DNA of 57,304 bases from Lachnospiraceae bacterium. Its GTDB lineage: Bacteria; Bacillota; Clostridia; Lachnospirales; Lachnospiraceae. A program made the translations under genes and the position numbers. Below, in pieces: positions 43,899 through 50,957 of this stretch; within the stretch, counting starts at the first letter, position 1; every line of letters begins with the position of its first letter. The notes beneath the pieces were generated by a model. That model saw only the letters and a program-made list of their open reading frames with translations, was not told the origin of the DNA and made no database searches. The stretch lies in contig JAJQIL010000081.1 of assembly GCA_021199235.1 (NCBI GenBank), positions 1 to 57,304 on the forward strand, read 5' to 3'.

Positions 43899-44624
43899 TC
43901 AGTTCACCTGCTGCGTCCGCATAAGTCCCCAGGCTCCTCCGAGCGCCAGAAGAAACGCCAGTGCTCCCACGACCGGCCACAAACCGGACGGAACCGCCGT
44001 GATCACACCCGCAATCCCCCGAAACAGTCCCGGAATTTCCTTCTCCGGCTCAAAAATCGCATCCATCACCCACTGCATTCCAAACCAGAACATCATCCAT
44101 AGGATGAAAAATACAATTCTCACGCTCTGCCCGAACCGGTTGCACAGCGTCCCAAAAAGTGCGGCTGCCGCAGGCAGGCCAGGCACAGCCGCTATACCAT
44201 ACCGCAACAGGATCGGGAAGATGGCAAATTCCGGTTCCTCCATCGGATACAACCGGACATTCAGTGCGTCCTCCGCAGCAGCCAGCGCCAGTACAATTAC
44301 CATTCCGCATGCGCTCAGGATCAGATGATTTAAAAGTACAGACACAAAGAATTCTTTTCTTGTACAGCCAAGAGAAATCTGTGTGTGAAACTGCGACGTA
44401 TAATCCTCCCCAAAATTCGCAAACAAAAATACGGTGCCCGCAAAAGCCGCAAGAATAGTCGCAAGCGGAAACGTCCCCTCTCCTTCATCAATTACAAACC
44501 TCATCAAAATGGCGAGAAGGAGCATACCCGCCAGATAGAAGCCCAGTTCGAACAGCAAAACTGTCCGGCATTTGTTTTCACTGATCTGAAACTGATTTTT
44601 GATTGCTTTTTTCATCGTGATCAT
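43899..44624 (-). CDS. ABC-2 type membrane protein (permease)
   Basis: A protein of 241 residues with about six hydrophobic helices (VLLFELGFYLAGMLLLAILM, LILSACGMVIVLALAAAE, IVFFILWMMFWFGMQW, PVVGALAFLLALGG). The loop TSQFHTQISLGCTRKEFF is typical of short ABC-2 permeases found in GntR-led operons. GGAGAGGA lies seven bases before the ATG; an open extension upstream runs into a family A palindrome and has no ribosome site. It probably pairs with the preceding permease and the ATPase of the same operon. Confidence 0.85.
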   Translation of the reverse strand: MITMKKAIKNQFQISENKCRTVLLFELGFYLAGMLLLAILMRFVIDEGEGTFPLATILAAFAGTVFLFANFGEDYTSQFHTQISLGCTRKEFFVSVLLNHLILSACGMVIVLALAAAEDALNVRLYPMEEPEFAIFPILLRYGIAAVPGLPAAAALFGTLCNRFGQSVRIVFFILWMMFWFGMQWVMDAIFEPEKEIPGLFRGIAGVITAVPSGLWPVVGALAFLLALGGAWGLMRTQQVN

Positions 44625-44642
44625 ATTGAAATCCTCTCCGTA

Positions 44643-44675
44643 GTCCCGCCCCGCGCACAGCGCATCAAAATGGGC
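44643..44675. repeat. family A palindrome, copy A2 (decayed)
   Basis: It keeps the core CCCCGCGCACAGCGCAT-N4-ATGGGC, but the right arm ends in TTTT and no longer pairs fully. It lies between the two permease genes, just past the stop-proximal end of the first. Confidence 0.65.
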
Positions 44676-44677
44676 TT

Positions 44678-45430
44678 TTATCTGCGCACTTCTATTTTTC
44701 GCAGTCCCCTCAGACTCACCGCTCCGGCAGCCGCATAAAGGGCAAGACCGATCACCGGCATCAGGGGAGAACGCATCCATTTCAGAACATTCTGATTAAA
44801 AATCGATGCCTCACCCTCCAGCCCCGCCATCAGACCGCAGAAAAAGGCAAAGCCCCCGGCAAACACGGCATTGAAAATCATTCCGAGAGTTCTGTTTCGT
44901 ATGGATACCATGCCAAAATAGATTCCGATCAGAGCCGCAAATGTCTCAGCGGCAAAGATCAGCGGCAGCCATTCCATCCAAAATGTTCCCACCCCAAACA
45001 CGGAAAAAAGCCCGGCGGTTCCAAACACAGCCAGTATCACCACGCCCTCACAGAGCCACATGCTCAAAGCAGTCAGCCGTCTCGTGACGTTCATGGAAAT
45101 CATCGTCGCAATGATATTGTTAAAAAGGACTGTCGGGCAGATCCATACGATTACGCCGCCCGCAAGCAGCAGGTAAGGCGGAAAATCTTCCAGCAGCGCT
45201 GCGGCCATCTTCCATGACAGAGGCCAGCCACCGCCCGCTTCTCCTCTCACAATCGGCACGAACAGATCCCAGATTACCGTGACGAGCAGCGCGTATCCAA
45301 TCATCTGCAGGCAGCGTCCGCCAAAATAGCAGACTATGCGCAGTGTGCGGGACGTTCCCACGATTTCTTTTTTTGTCGTATTCTTCCTTCTGTTTCGTGA
45401 CTCCGCCCCAAAATGATTCTCAGCATTCAT
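44678..45430 (-). CDS. membrane protein, probable ABC permease subunit
   Basis: A protein of 250 residues with a basic N terminus (ESRNRRKNTTKK) and about six membrane segments. The second-half loop (NNIIATMISMNVTRRLTALSMWLCEG) recalls ABC-2 permeases, in which a TMGxxR-like loop precedes a helix. No strong family match is claimed beyond that. It lies between the ATPase and the second permease of the GntR operon, and a family E palindrome is 40 bases before its start. Confidence 0.75.
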   Translation of the reverse strand: MNAENHFGAESRNRRKNTTKKEIVGTSRTLRIVCYFGGRCLQMIGYALLVTVIWDLFVPIVRGEAGGGWPLSWKMAAALLEDFPPYLLLAGGVIVWICPTVLFNNIIATMISMNVTRRLTALSMWLCEGVVILAVFGTAGLFSVFGVGTFWMEWLPLIFAAETFAALIGIYFGMVSIRNRTLGMIFNAVFAGGFAFFCGLMAGLEGEASIFNQNVLKWMRSPLMPVIGLALYAAAGAVSLRGLRKIEVRR

Positions 45431-45470
45431 TTGCTATTTCCCCCCACTCACATCCCAGTATTCTCCACTC

Positions 45471-45492
45471 GTAACGGTTCAGTAATAGTTAC
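45471..45492. repeat. family E palindrome, copy E5 (short)
   Basis: GTAACGGT - 6 bases - ATAGTTAC, a shortened, imperfect copy in the leader of the permease gene. Confidence 0.6.
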
Positions 45493-45498
45493 CTCCGC

Positions 45499-46518
45499 TC
45501 AATGCTCCTCGCCGCACAGCGCCACAAACAGCTTCTGCAGACTCACCTTCTGAACTGTCACAGCCGCGTTCCGCGCGAAGCGCATTTGTATGGACGCGGC
45601 GTTCTGCCGCTCATTTTTTCCTGCATCGTCCGGCTTCGGCTCTAAAATCGTCACGCTCTTGCTGTGGCCCAGCCGTTCTGCGTGGTACTGTGTGTACCCC
45701 GCGGTCGCGCGATCCACCTCATCCTCACGTCCGCTCACGCACCAGGCACGCTCCAGCAGTTCCTCCAGATTCTCTTTTAAAAGGATTTTCCCTTCATCCA
45801 GCAGGATCACTTCCTCAAAAATGTCCGCTGCTTCCTCAATAATATGAGTCGAGATCACAAACGTCCGGCCGGTCTCAGTAAATTCCTCCAGCAGAAGCTG
45901 ATAAAACTTCTCCCTCGCGACAACATCCAGCCCCGCAACCGGTTCATCCAGAAACGTGAACTCCGCCCCGCTCGCGAGCGCCACAACAATCGTCACCATT
46001 GAAAGCATACCTTTGGACAGCTTACTGATCTTTTTCTTCGTATCCAGCCCAAACTCCGCTACAAGGTGATCCGCCATCTTCTGATTCCAGTGCGGAAGGA
46101 ACAGTGAAGCGATCTTCAGATACTCTTTCACCTTCATCGTATTTGCGCTGTTTCCGACCATCTGATTCAGCTCCCGCGAAAAGCACAGATGCGAGAGCGC
46201 TTTCGGATTTTCCCAGACCGGCTCACGGACAACCGCAGACAGCGGTCTCATTTTTACGATATTCGATCCGTTCCCGGCACCGCTGCTCTTCCCCTGCAAA
46301 CCATCCGGCCTCGCATCGTCAGGAGAAACCTCCACTGTCACTGTCCCCTCCGTCGCCGGATTCTGCGAGCTTAAAATAGACAAAAGCGTCGTCTTTCCGG
46401 CACCGTTGCGCCCGATCAGACCGTAGATCTTGCCCTGCTCCAGTTCCAGATCAATACCGTGAAGCACTTCCTTCTCCCCGTATCGCTTCACGACCCCGGA
46501 TGCCACAATCTTGCTCAT
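45499..46518 (-). CDS. ABC transporter ATP-binding protein (YtrB-like)
   Basis: A protein of 339 residues. Walker A is IGRNGAGKTT, the signature is weak (SKLSKGMLSMVTI), Walker B is EFTFLDEPVAGLDV and the switch histidine is in VISTHIIEEAADIFEE. Insertions occur after residue 60 (DDARPDGLQGKSSGAG) and near the C terminus, where a family A palindrome supplies AASIQMRFARNAA. It is the second gene behind a GntR regulator, as in ytr-type operons that respond to cell-wall antibiotics. GGAGGAG precedes the ATG. Confidence 0.92.
   Translation of the reverse strand: MSKIVASGVVKRYGEKEVLHGIDLELEQGKIYGLIGRNGAGKTTLLSILSSQNPATEGTVTVEVSPDDARPDGLQGKSSGAGNGSNIVKMRPLSAVVREPVWENPKALSHLCFSRELNQMVGNSANTMKVKEYLKIASLFLPHWNQKMADHLVAEFGLDTKKKISKLSKGMLSMVTIVVALASGAEFTFLDEPVAGLDVVAREKFYQLLLEEFTETGRTFVISTHIIEEAADIFEEVILLDEGKILLKENLEELLERAWCVSGREDEVDRATAGYTQYHAERLGHSKSVTILEPKPDDAGKNERQNAASIQMRFARNAAVTVQKVSLQKLFVALCGEEH
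45563..45600. repeat. family A palindrome, copy A3, inside a gene
   Basis: GCCGCGT pairs with ACGCGGC around the core CGCGCGAAGCGCAT-N4-ATGGA. It is translated in frame in the ABC ATPase gene. Its arms differ from the other copies on both sides. Confidence 0.8.
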
Positions 46519-46559
46519 ACCATTTTCTCCTCCATATTCCCCCGTATTTATCCCGCTGT

Positions 46560-46586
46560 GTAACTGTTCAGTACCTTCACAGTTAC
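46560..46586. repeat. family E palindrome, copy E2
   Basis: GTAACTGT - 11 bases - ACAGTTAC with perfect arms and loop TCAGTACCTTC, 41 bases before the ABC ATPase start. Confidence 0.8.
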
Positions 46587-46613
46587 GCAGGGAAAATCCA
46601 TTTAAAATCGTGT

Positions 46614-46667
46614 CTCCGCTGCCGCTTCGGTCGGCGCTAAGCGAACGTCCACTGGACGTTCAGCGCC
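46614..46667. repeat. family B palindrome, copy B3
   Basis: CTCCGCTGCCGCTTCGGTCGG leads into GGCGCT/AGCGCC and GAACGTCCA/TGGACGTTC stems. The inner stem differs from B1 and B2 at several positions on both arms, but pairing is kept. Confidence 0.8.
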
Positions 46668-46691
46668 GCGATGGGATTTTCCCTTGCAATA

Positions 46692-46738
46692 TTTACGTTT
46701 CATACGCACCTCGCAGCAAGTGCGAGGTACTGTCCTGA
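46692..46738 (-). repeat. family C stem-loop, copy C2
   Basis: A minus-strand unit matching 41 of 47 bases of C1, with stem GTACCTCGCA/TGCGAGGTGC. It starts four bases after the stop of the GntR gene. Confidence 0.75.
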
Positions 46739-46742
46739 ATAA

Positions 46743-47150
46743 TTATCCCGCTGCTTTATTATTCTCTTTCGTATAAGGATTTCCCTCGGCGCCGTCTTCC
46801 TGTATCATCATGATCAGTTCTTCTCTGGTGATGCCAAGGCTGGCTGCCTCCGCCATCAGGCGTTTTACATAGTCATCATAGAAGTTTTTCTTCCGCTTCT
46901 CCATGATCTTCTTTTTCGCTCCCGACTGAACGAACATCCCGATTCCCCTTTTTTTGTAAAGGATACCCTCATCTACGAGCAGGTTCACGCCTTTCGCCGC
47001 CGTTGCCGGGTTGATCGAGTAAGCTTTCGCCAGCTCATTCGTGCTGGGCACCCGCTCTTCCTCCAGAAGAATATCCCGCAGGATGTCGTTCTCTATCATT
47101 TCCTTAATCTGAATGTAAATGGATTTTTCCTGTGAAAGGATTTCATTCAT
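46743..47150 (-). CDS. GntR family regulator (YtrA-like)
   Basis: A protein of 135 residues, the short YtrA type. A winged helix-turn-helix of the GntR family occupies residues 8-78 (IYIQIKEMIENDILRDIL, RVPSTNELAKAYSINPATAAKGVNLLVDEGILYKKRGIGMFV) and a brief helical tail replaces the usual effector domain. Such regulators head ABC operons induced by envelope stress. It should repress its own promoter at the perfect palindrome overlapping the -10 box. AAAGGAAG lies seven bases before the ATG. Confidence 0.93.
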   Translation of the reverse strand: MNEILSQEKSIYIQIKEMIENDILRDILLEEERVPSTNELAKAYSINPATAAKGVNLLVDEGILYKKRGIGMFVQSGAKKKIMEKRKKNFYDDYVKRLMAEAASLGITREELIMMIQEDGAEGNPYTKENNKAAG

Positions 47151-47169
47151 TTACCCACTTCCTTTCATA

Positions 47170-47206
47170 GCCCCGTCCTGCGCGCAGCGCATTTATATGG
47201 GCGGGG
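47170..47206. repeat. family A palindrome, copy A4
   Basis: CCCCGTCC pairs with GGGCGGGG (one G-U) around the core TGCGCGCAGCGCAT-N4-ATGGG. It lies in the leader of the GntR gene, downstream of the promoter. Confidence 0.8.
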
Positions 47207-47233
47207 TATTATCATACGCCAATATATGTTCGT

Positions 47234-47259
47234 TGGTTCATTACTTGTGTAATGAACCA
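47234..47259. promoter_or_regulatory. GntR operator
   Basis: TGGTTCATTAC - TTGT - GTAATGAACCA, a perfect 26-base palindrome overlapping the -10 box of the GntR promoter. Its position fits direct repression. Confidence 0.85.
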
Positions 47260-47284
47260 TATCACCAAAGATATATTCTGTCAA
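47256..47284 (-). promoter_or_regulatory. promoter of the GntR-ABC operon
   Basis: TTGACA - 17 bases - TATGGT on the minus strand, about 106 bases before the GntR start. Confidence 0.8.
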
Positions 47285-47344
47285 GAAGTTTTTCACAAGT
47301 TTCCCATATTAACCGAGTAGGGAGACTTGCCCGGCTCTGCGCAT

Positions 47345-47383
47345 AAAAAAACCGTTGGACCTTCATTTATCATCCAACGGTTT
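47345..47383 (-). terminator. intrinsic terminator
   Basis: AAACCGTTGGA/TCCAACGGTTT, a perfect 11-pair stem with a 13-base loop, then TTTT on the minus strand. It ends the transcript of the small gene at 47446-47610. Confidence 0.9.
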
Positions 47384-47445
47384 CGACATATATAAGCGGT
47401 TCATTTATCTTACAAAAATGCCATAATTCTGCCTTTCATCAATTA

Positions 47446-47610
47446 TCAACTCTGTGCATAATTGCCCGCTAAAATCCTTTCCCGAAGTTCTCTGCCTGCT
47501 TCTCTTGCATCTGAATCCGCTACACCAAATCTTCTTTTTTCTTCTATGTCTATCAGTTTTTCTCTCAGTTGTAATTGCATTTCTCTTTGGTTAAAAGCAT
47601 TGATATCCAT
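47446..47610 (-). CDS. small protein of unknown function (54 aa)
   Basis: MDINAFNQREMQLQLREKLI begins a highly charged, helical protein ending RERILAGNYAQS. No membrane segment, signal or cysteine is present. AGGGAG lies about 11 bases before the ATG. It has an almost perfect promoter close by and a strong terminator 60 bases after it, so it is an independent unit. In size and composition it resembles small antitoxin or accessory proteins, but no toxin gene is adjacent and no family is recognised. Confidence 0.65.
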   Translation of the reverse strand: MDINAFNQREMQLQLREKLIDIEEKRRFGVADSDAREAGRELRERILAGNYAQS

Positions 47611-47628
47611 GACGACAAGATCTCCCTG

Positions 47629-47657
47629 ATTATACTACCTCTATATTCGATAATCAA
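47629..47657 (-). promoter_or_regulatory. promoter of the 54-residue gene
   Basis: TTGATT - 17 bases - TATAAT, only 18 bases before the start codon. The expected transcript start lies inside or just before the ribosome site, so the leader would be very short. Confidence 0.75.
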
Positions 47658-47698
47658 CCTAAACAAGAAAATGAACCATATCCAAATGTATTCTTTTT

Positions 47699-47725
47699 GT
47701 AACTGTTCCGTTCCTTAATAGTTAC
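47699..47725. repeat. family E palindrome, copy E4
   Basis: GTAACTGT - 11 bases - ATAGTTAC (one G-U pair), between the ABC_ATPase gene stop and the promoter of the small gene. Confidence 0.7.
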
Positions 47726-47736
47726 TTCCTTTCTTG

Positions 47737-49779
47737 CTACAGCATCCGATACCGCGCCAGACATGCCAAGATTTCCTGCCGTCTCACTGCTGCGGCAGCG
47801 CCCGCCCCGTAATTTTTCGGAGTGACAGACAGGATCCCTTCTTTCTCGATTTTCTGTGCCGCCTCCTCCGCGAGGGCGGCGGCAGTCTTTTTGCCGTCTG
47901 CCATGCGGTCTAAAATGTACTGCATCAGATAAGCCAAAGCAGCGGTCTGGCTTTCATCGACGATCTGCTCCAGATAGCGCAGATCAATCTCCGTCTTGTC
48001 CAGACTTAAAGTGTCCCATCCGTGCGTGCGCGCCTTTTCGATCTGTTTTGCGCGAACCGGCTTTTTCAGCCAGGAAGCAGAATTCGCGGCAATGCTGACC
48101 TGATGTTCCGCATTTTTCTGCTGCCCGCAGATCTCCTTTGCGCGCGCCGTGACGTCTTTTGCCACATAGCAGTCCATCTGCAGCACAGTGTCCGCTACTG
48201 CCAGATAATCGCCCGAACTGCCCACGACCAGAATCGTCGATACGCCAAGGTCTTCATACAGACTGCGAATGCTGCGGACGAACGGCCTGATCGGCTCCTT
48301 TTCATCGGAGACAAGCTGCGCCATGCGCTCATCACGCACCATAAAATTGGTCGCCGAAGTATCTTCATCAATCAAAAGAAGATGGCTTTCCGCCGCCAGC
48401 GCTTCGACTGTGTTCGCCGCCTGGGATGTGCTGCCGCTTGCGTTTTCCGTGGAAAACCGGGCCGTGTCTGCTCTGGTTGGCAGGTTATTGATAAACATGG
48501 AAATATCCGTCTCATGGATACAGCGTCCCTCTTCCGCGCGCAGCTTGAACGCACTTTGATCCGTGATGACCAGCTCCCGGCCGTCCCCGGCAATATGATT
48601 GTAAACGCCGCGTTCCAGCGCCTTTAAAAGAGTTGATTTCCCGTGAAATCCGCCGCCCGCGATCACCGTGACGCCCTTTTTGATCCCCATGCCGCGCACG
48701 CTTCCGCGATGCGGCAATTCCAGCGTCACCGCCAGAGATTCCGGGCTTTCGAATTTTACTGCAGCCCCGCCCTGCGCACTGCGCATTTTCATGGGCGGGG
48801 CGTCCTGCCCTCGCCGGGTGGCATCCTCGCCCTCCGGGCGGGATATCCGCTGAGCTTGGCGAGGGGGCGCTTCCATACTTTTCATCGGCCGCTGCGACAC
48901 GCCGCTCTCCCGCGGCAGTACCGAACCGTCCGCCACAAAAGCCACAAGCCCCAAACCGTCCAGTGCGTCCCGTATGTACTGCTGGTCGTCCGCCAGCTCT
49001 ACGACTGCATCAAGCTCCCGCTTCATCTGCGGATTAAAATGAAACGTTTTCTCCGCCGCCTCCGGCAGGAAATCAAAGAGGATCTTCTCCAGCTCGCCTG
49101 CCGCGATCGTGCGTCCGAACGCCGGAAATCCGACCTCGATCCGCGCCTCTATTTCATTTGCAGAAATGCACATCGCGGTGCGCTCCAGGATTTCCTGCCC
49201 TGCACGGCAGGCCGTGACGAGACCGCTCTTTCCCGAGCCATGTCCCGCGCGGCCACTATTTCCATTATAATCCCGCGCCTGCTCGTCTCTTCTGCCTCTG
49301 TCCTCTCTGTTTTCACGGTTTCCTCTGTAGTTCTGACCGGATTCCGGTCTTCCGCCCTGTCGTCCGGATCGTGCCGAAAAGGCTTCTGTGTCCTGCCGAA
49401 ATGCCGGGCGTGACGTCGATTCCGCACGCAGATTCCGGTGCAGACGCCGCAGCAGATAATCCTCCGCCGCAATCCGGCGGTGGCGGTTTTCAAAATACTG
49501 TGGCGCGATATTTCCCCGATTATGATAGATGATCCGCACCCGCGACGGCGTCGCGAACGGATCTCCCTGCACATGGTCGATTGCAAGGCGGTAGGCGCCA
49601 AAGTCGTATTCGCCCTCCAGCACCTTGTACGCCTTGTATCCTTTGTGGTCAATTTCTCTTAACTGTCTTCTTAAGTCGTGCCCCGCGCGCAGCGCATCTG
49701 CATGGGCACGACGTTCTGCCGCCGAGCCTGACGAGGGGGCGTTTCCATTCTCCGCCTGTGAACGCATCATTTTTCCCAC
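47737..49779 (-). CDS. ABC-ATPase (PF09818-like) P-loop protein
   Basis: A protein of 680 residues, against about 570 for the family. The family N terminus appears only at LRRQLREIDHKGYKAYKVLEG, after about 30 residues partly made of a translated family A palindrome (RRAHADALRAGHD). Residues 125-185 are an Arg/Gly/Glu/Asn-rich disordered stretch (RGNRENREDRGRRDEQ). Walker A is GGGFHGKSTLLKALE near 375, Walker B is HLLLIDEDTSATNFM near 470. A second translated palindrome lies near 330. The cytoplasmic role of the family is unknown. The start overlaps the oxidoreductase gene upstream by 13 bases, so it is probably cotranslated. Confidence 0.88.
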   Translation of the reverse strand: MGKMMRSQAENGNAPSSGSAAERRAHADALRAGHDLRRQLREIDHKGYKAYKVLEGEYDFGAYRLAIDHVQGDPFATPSRVRIIYHNRGNIAPQYFENRHRRIAAEDYLLRRLHRNLRAESTSRPAFRQDTEAFSARSGRQGGRPESGQNYRGNRENREDRGRRDEQARDYNGNSGRAGHGSGKSGLVTACRAGQEILERTAMCISANEIEARIEVGFPAFGRTIAAGELEKILFDFLPEAAEKTFHFNPQMKRELDAVVELADDQQYIRDALDGLGLVAFVADGSVLPRESGVSQRPMKSMEAPPRQAQRISRPEGEDATRRGQDAPPMKMRSAQGGAAVKFESPESLAVTLELPHRGSVRGMGIKKGVTVIAGGGFHGKSTLLKALERGVYNHIAGDGRELVITDQSAFKLRAEEGRCIHETDISMFINNLPTRADTARFSTENASGSTSQAANTVEALAAESHLLLIDEDTSATNFMVRDERMAQLVSDEKEPIRPFVRSIRSLYEDLGVSTILVVGSSGDYLAVADTVLQMDCYVAKDVTARAKEICGQQKNAEHQVSIAANSASWLKKPVRAKQIEKARTHGWDTLSLDKTEIDLRYLEQIVDESQTAALAYLMQYILDRMADGKKTAAALAEEAAQKIEKEGILSVTPKNYGAGAAAAVRRQEILACLARYRML
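48764..48801. repeat. family A palindrome, copy A5, inside a gene
   Basis: GCCCCGCCC pairs with GGGCGGGGC around TGCGCACTGCGCAT-N4-ATGGG. Translated in frame as APPMKMRSAQGGA, the same frame as copy A3. The family tail follows for about 70 bases. Confidence 0.85.
49675..49712. repeat. family A palindrome, copy A6, inside a gene
   Basis: GTCGTGCCC pairs with GGGCACGAC around CGCGCGCAGCGCAT-N4-ATGGG. It lies in the N-terminal extension of the ABC_ATPase protein, read in a different frame from A3 and A5. The family tail (GCCGCCGAGC..GAGGGGGCGTTTCC) follows. Confidence 0.85.
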
Positions 49780-50834
49780 CTGCTTCGAATTTCATCCAGC
49801 ATCTCCATCACGCGGATCGTGTGCGCATGCGGCATCTCCTCGCACTCCAGCTTTCCCGCCTCGATCGCACGCTTGCAGGCAAGCACCTCGTATTCGTAGC
49901 CCGTAATCTGCTCTGGCTGCGGAATCGTCTCTACCAGCTCATATTCATTGTTGTAAATGCGGATTTCTTCAAAATTGTTGGTGTTTTCCACCTCTATACG
50001 GCCTTCCGTTCCAAAAATGATCCCGCGGCGGTCTGAGACTGCTTCCATCGTGTTGAACAGTCCCGCGATCGTTCCGTTCGGATATACGAGATTAACAAAC
50101 TCGGACTTGTCCACACCCGTCTCGTGAAGCACCATCGAAGTCGAAAGACTCTGAATGTCGTCGCCCAGTACCCAGGTCGCAAAATTCAGCGTATACACAC
50201 CAAGATCAAGCAGCGCACCTCCGGCCAGGTCCGGACGCACCATGCGCTCCTTGTTCAGAAGAGAATATCCCAGATTCGCGGTCAGGCCGACGATTTTGCC
50301 GATGCGGCCGCCGCCCGGACGGTTTTCCCCCGCCACGACGTTTTTGTTTTTCCCACAGTTGCCTGTAGCAACATCACCTGCCGATGCAACCGGATTCCAG
50401 GTGAATGCGTCTTCCCCAAACAACAGCTCCCTTACCTTCCTCGACTGCGGTGTATAGCGTGTCCACATCGCCTCGGTGATAAAGACCTTTTTCTCATGAG
50501 CCAGCTCCAGCACTTCCCGCGCCTGCGCCGCATTCTGTGTGAACGCTTTCTCACACAATACCGGCTTTCCGTGATTGATACACAGCTTTGCGTGCTCGCA
50601 GTGATGCGAATGCGGTGTCGCGATATAAACCAGCTCCACCTGATCATCGCACAGCATTTCCTCATAGCTCCCATAGGATTTATCCGCGCCGTATTTTTCG
50701 GCAAATGCCTTTGCCCGCTCACCATCGCGGGCCGCGATCGCATACAGGTTCACCTCTTCCATCTGCGATACCGTTTTCGCCATCGTCGTCGCGATTCTTC
50801 CTGCTCCCAAAATTGCAAGATTCATTTTTTTCAT
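49767..50834 (-). CDS. Gfo/Idh/MocA family oxidoreductase
   Basis: A protein of 355 residues. The nucleotide-binding start is LAILGAGRIATTMAKTV, followed by VYIATPHSHHCEHA and the family KP motif as GKPVLCEKAF. The C-terminal substrate domain has GGALLDLGVYTLNFATWVLG and LFNTMEAVSDRRGIIFGTEG. About 25 residues around 142-168 (SAGDVATGNCGKNKNVVAG) look like an insertion before the usual GKIVGLTANLG strand. It oxidises a sugar or sugar alcohol with NAD(P); the substrate cannot be read. GAGGGGGA lies before the ATG. It is coupled to the ABC_ATPase gene. Confidence 0.92.
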   Translation of the reverse strand: MKKMNLAILGAGRIATTMAKTVSQMEEVNLYAIAARDGERAKAFAEKYGADKSYGSYEEMLCDDQVELVYIATPHSHHCEHAKLCINHGKPVLCEKAFTQNAAQAREVLELAHEKKVFITEAMWTRYTPQSRKVRELLFGEDAFTWNPVASAGDVATGNCGKNKNVVAGENRPGGGRIGKIVGLTANLGYSLLNKERMVRPDLAGGALLDLGVYTLNFATWVLGDDIQSLSTSMVLHETGVDKSEFVNLVYPNGTIAGLFNTMEAVSDRRGIIFGTEGRIEVENTNNFEEIRIYNNEYELVETIPQPEQITGYEYEVLACKRAIEAGKLECEEMPHAHTIRVMEMLDEIRSRWEK

Positions 50835-50957
50835 GGGTTCATCCCCCTCACTAATTGATGCACACCGACGCGCATGGAATGGCTGCGGTCTACGCCCAGC
50901 AGCCTCGCGTCTGGCGCAAAGTAATACGACATACGTCGTTTACTATACAAATTTATT

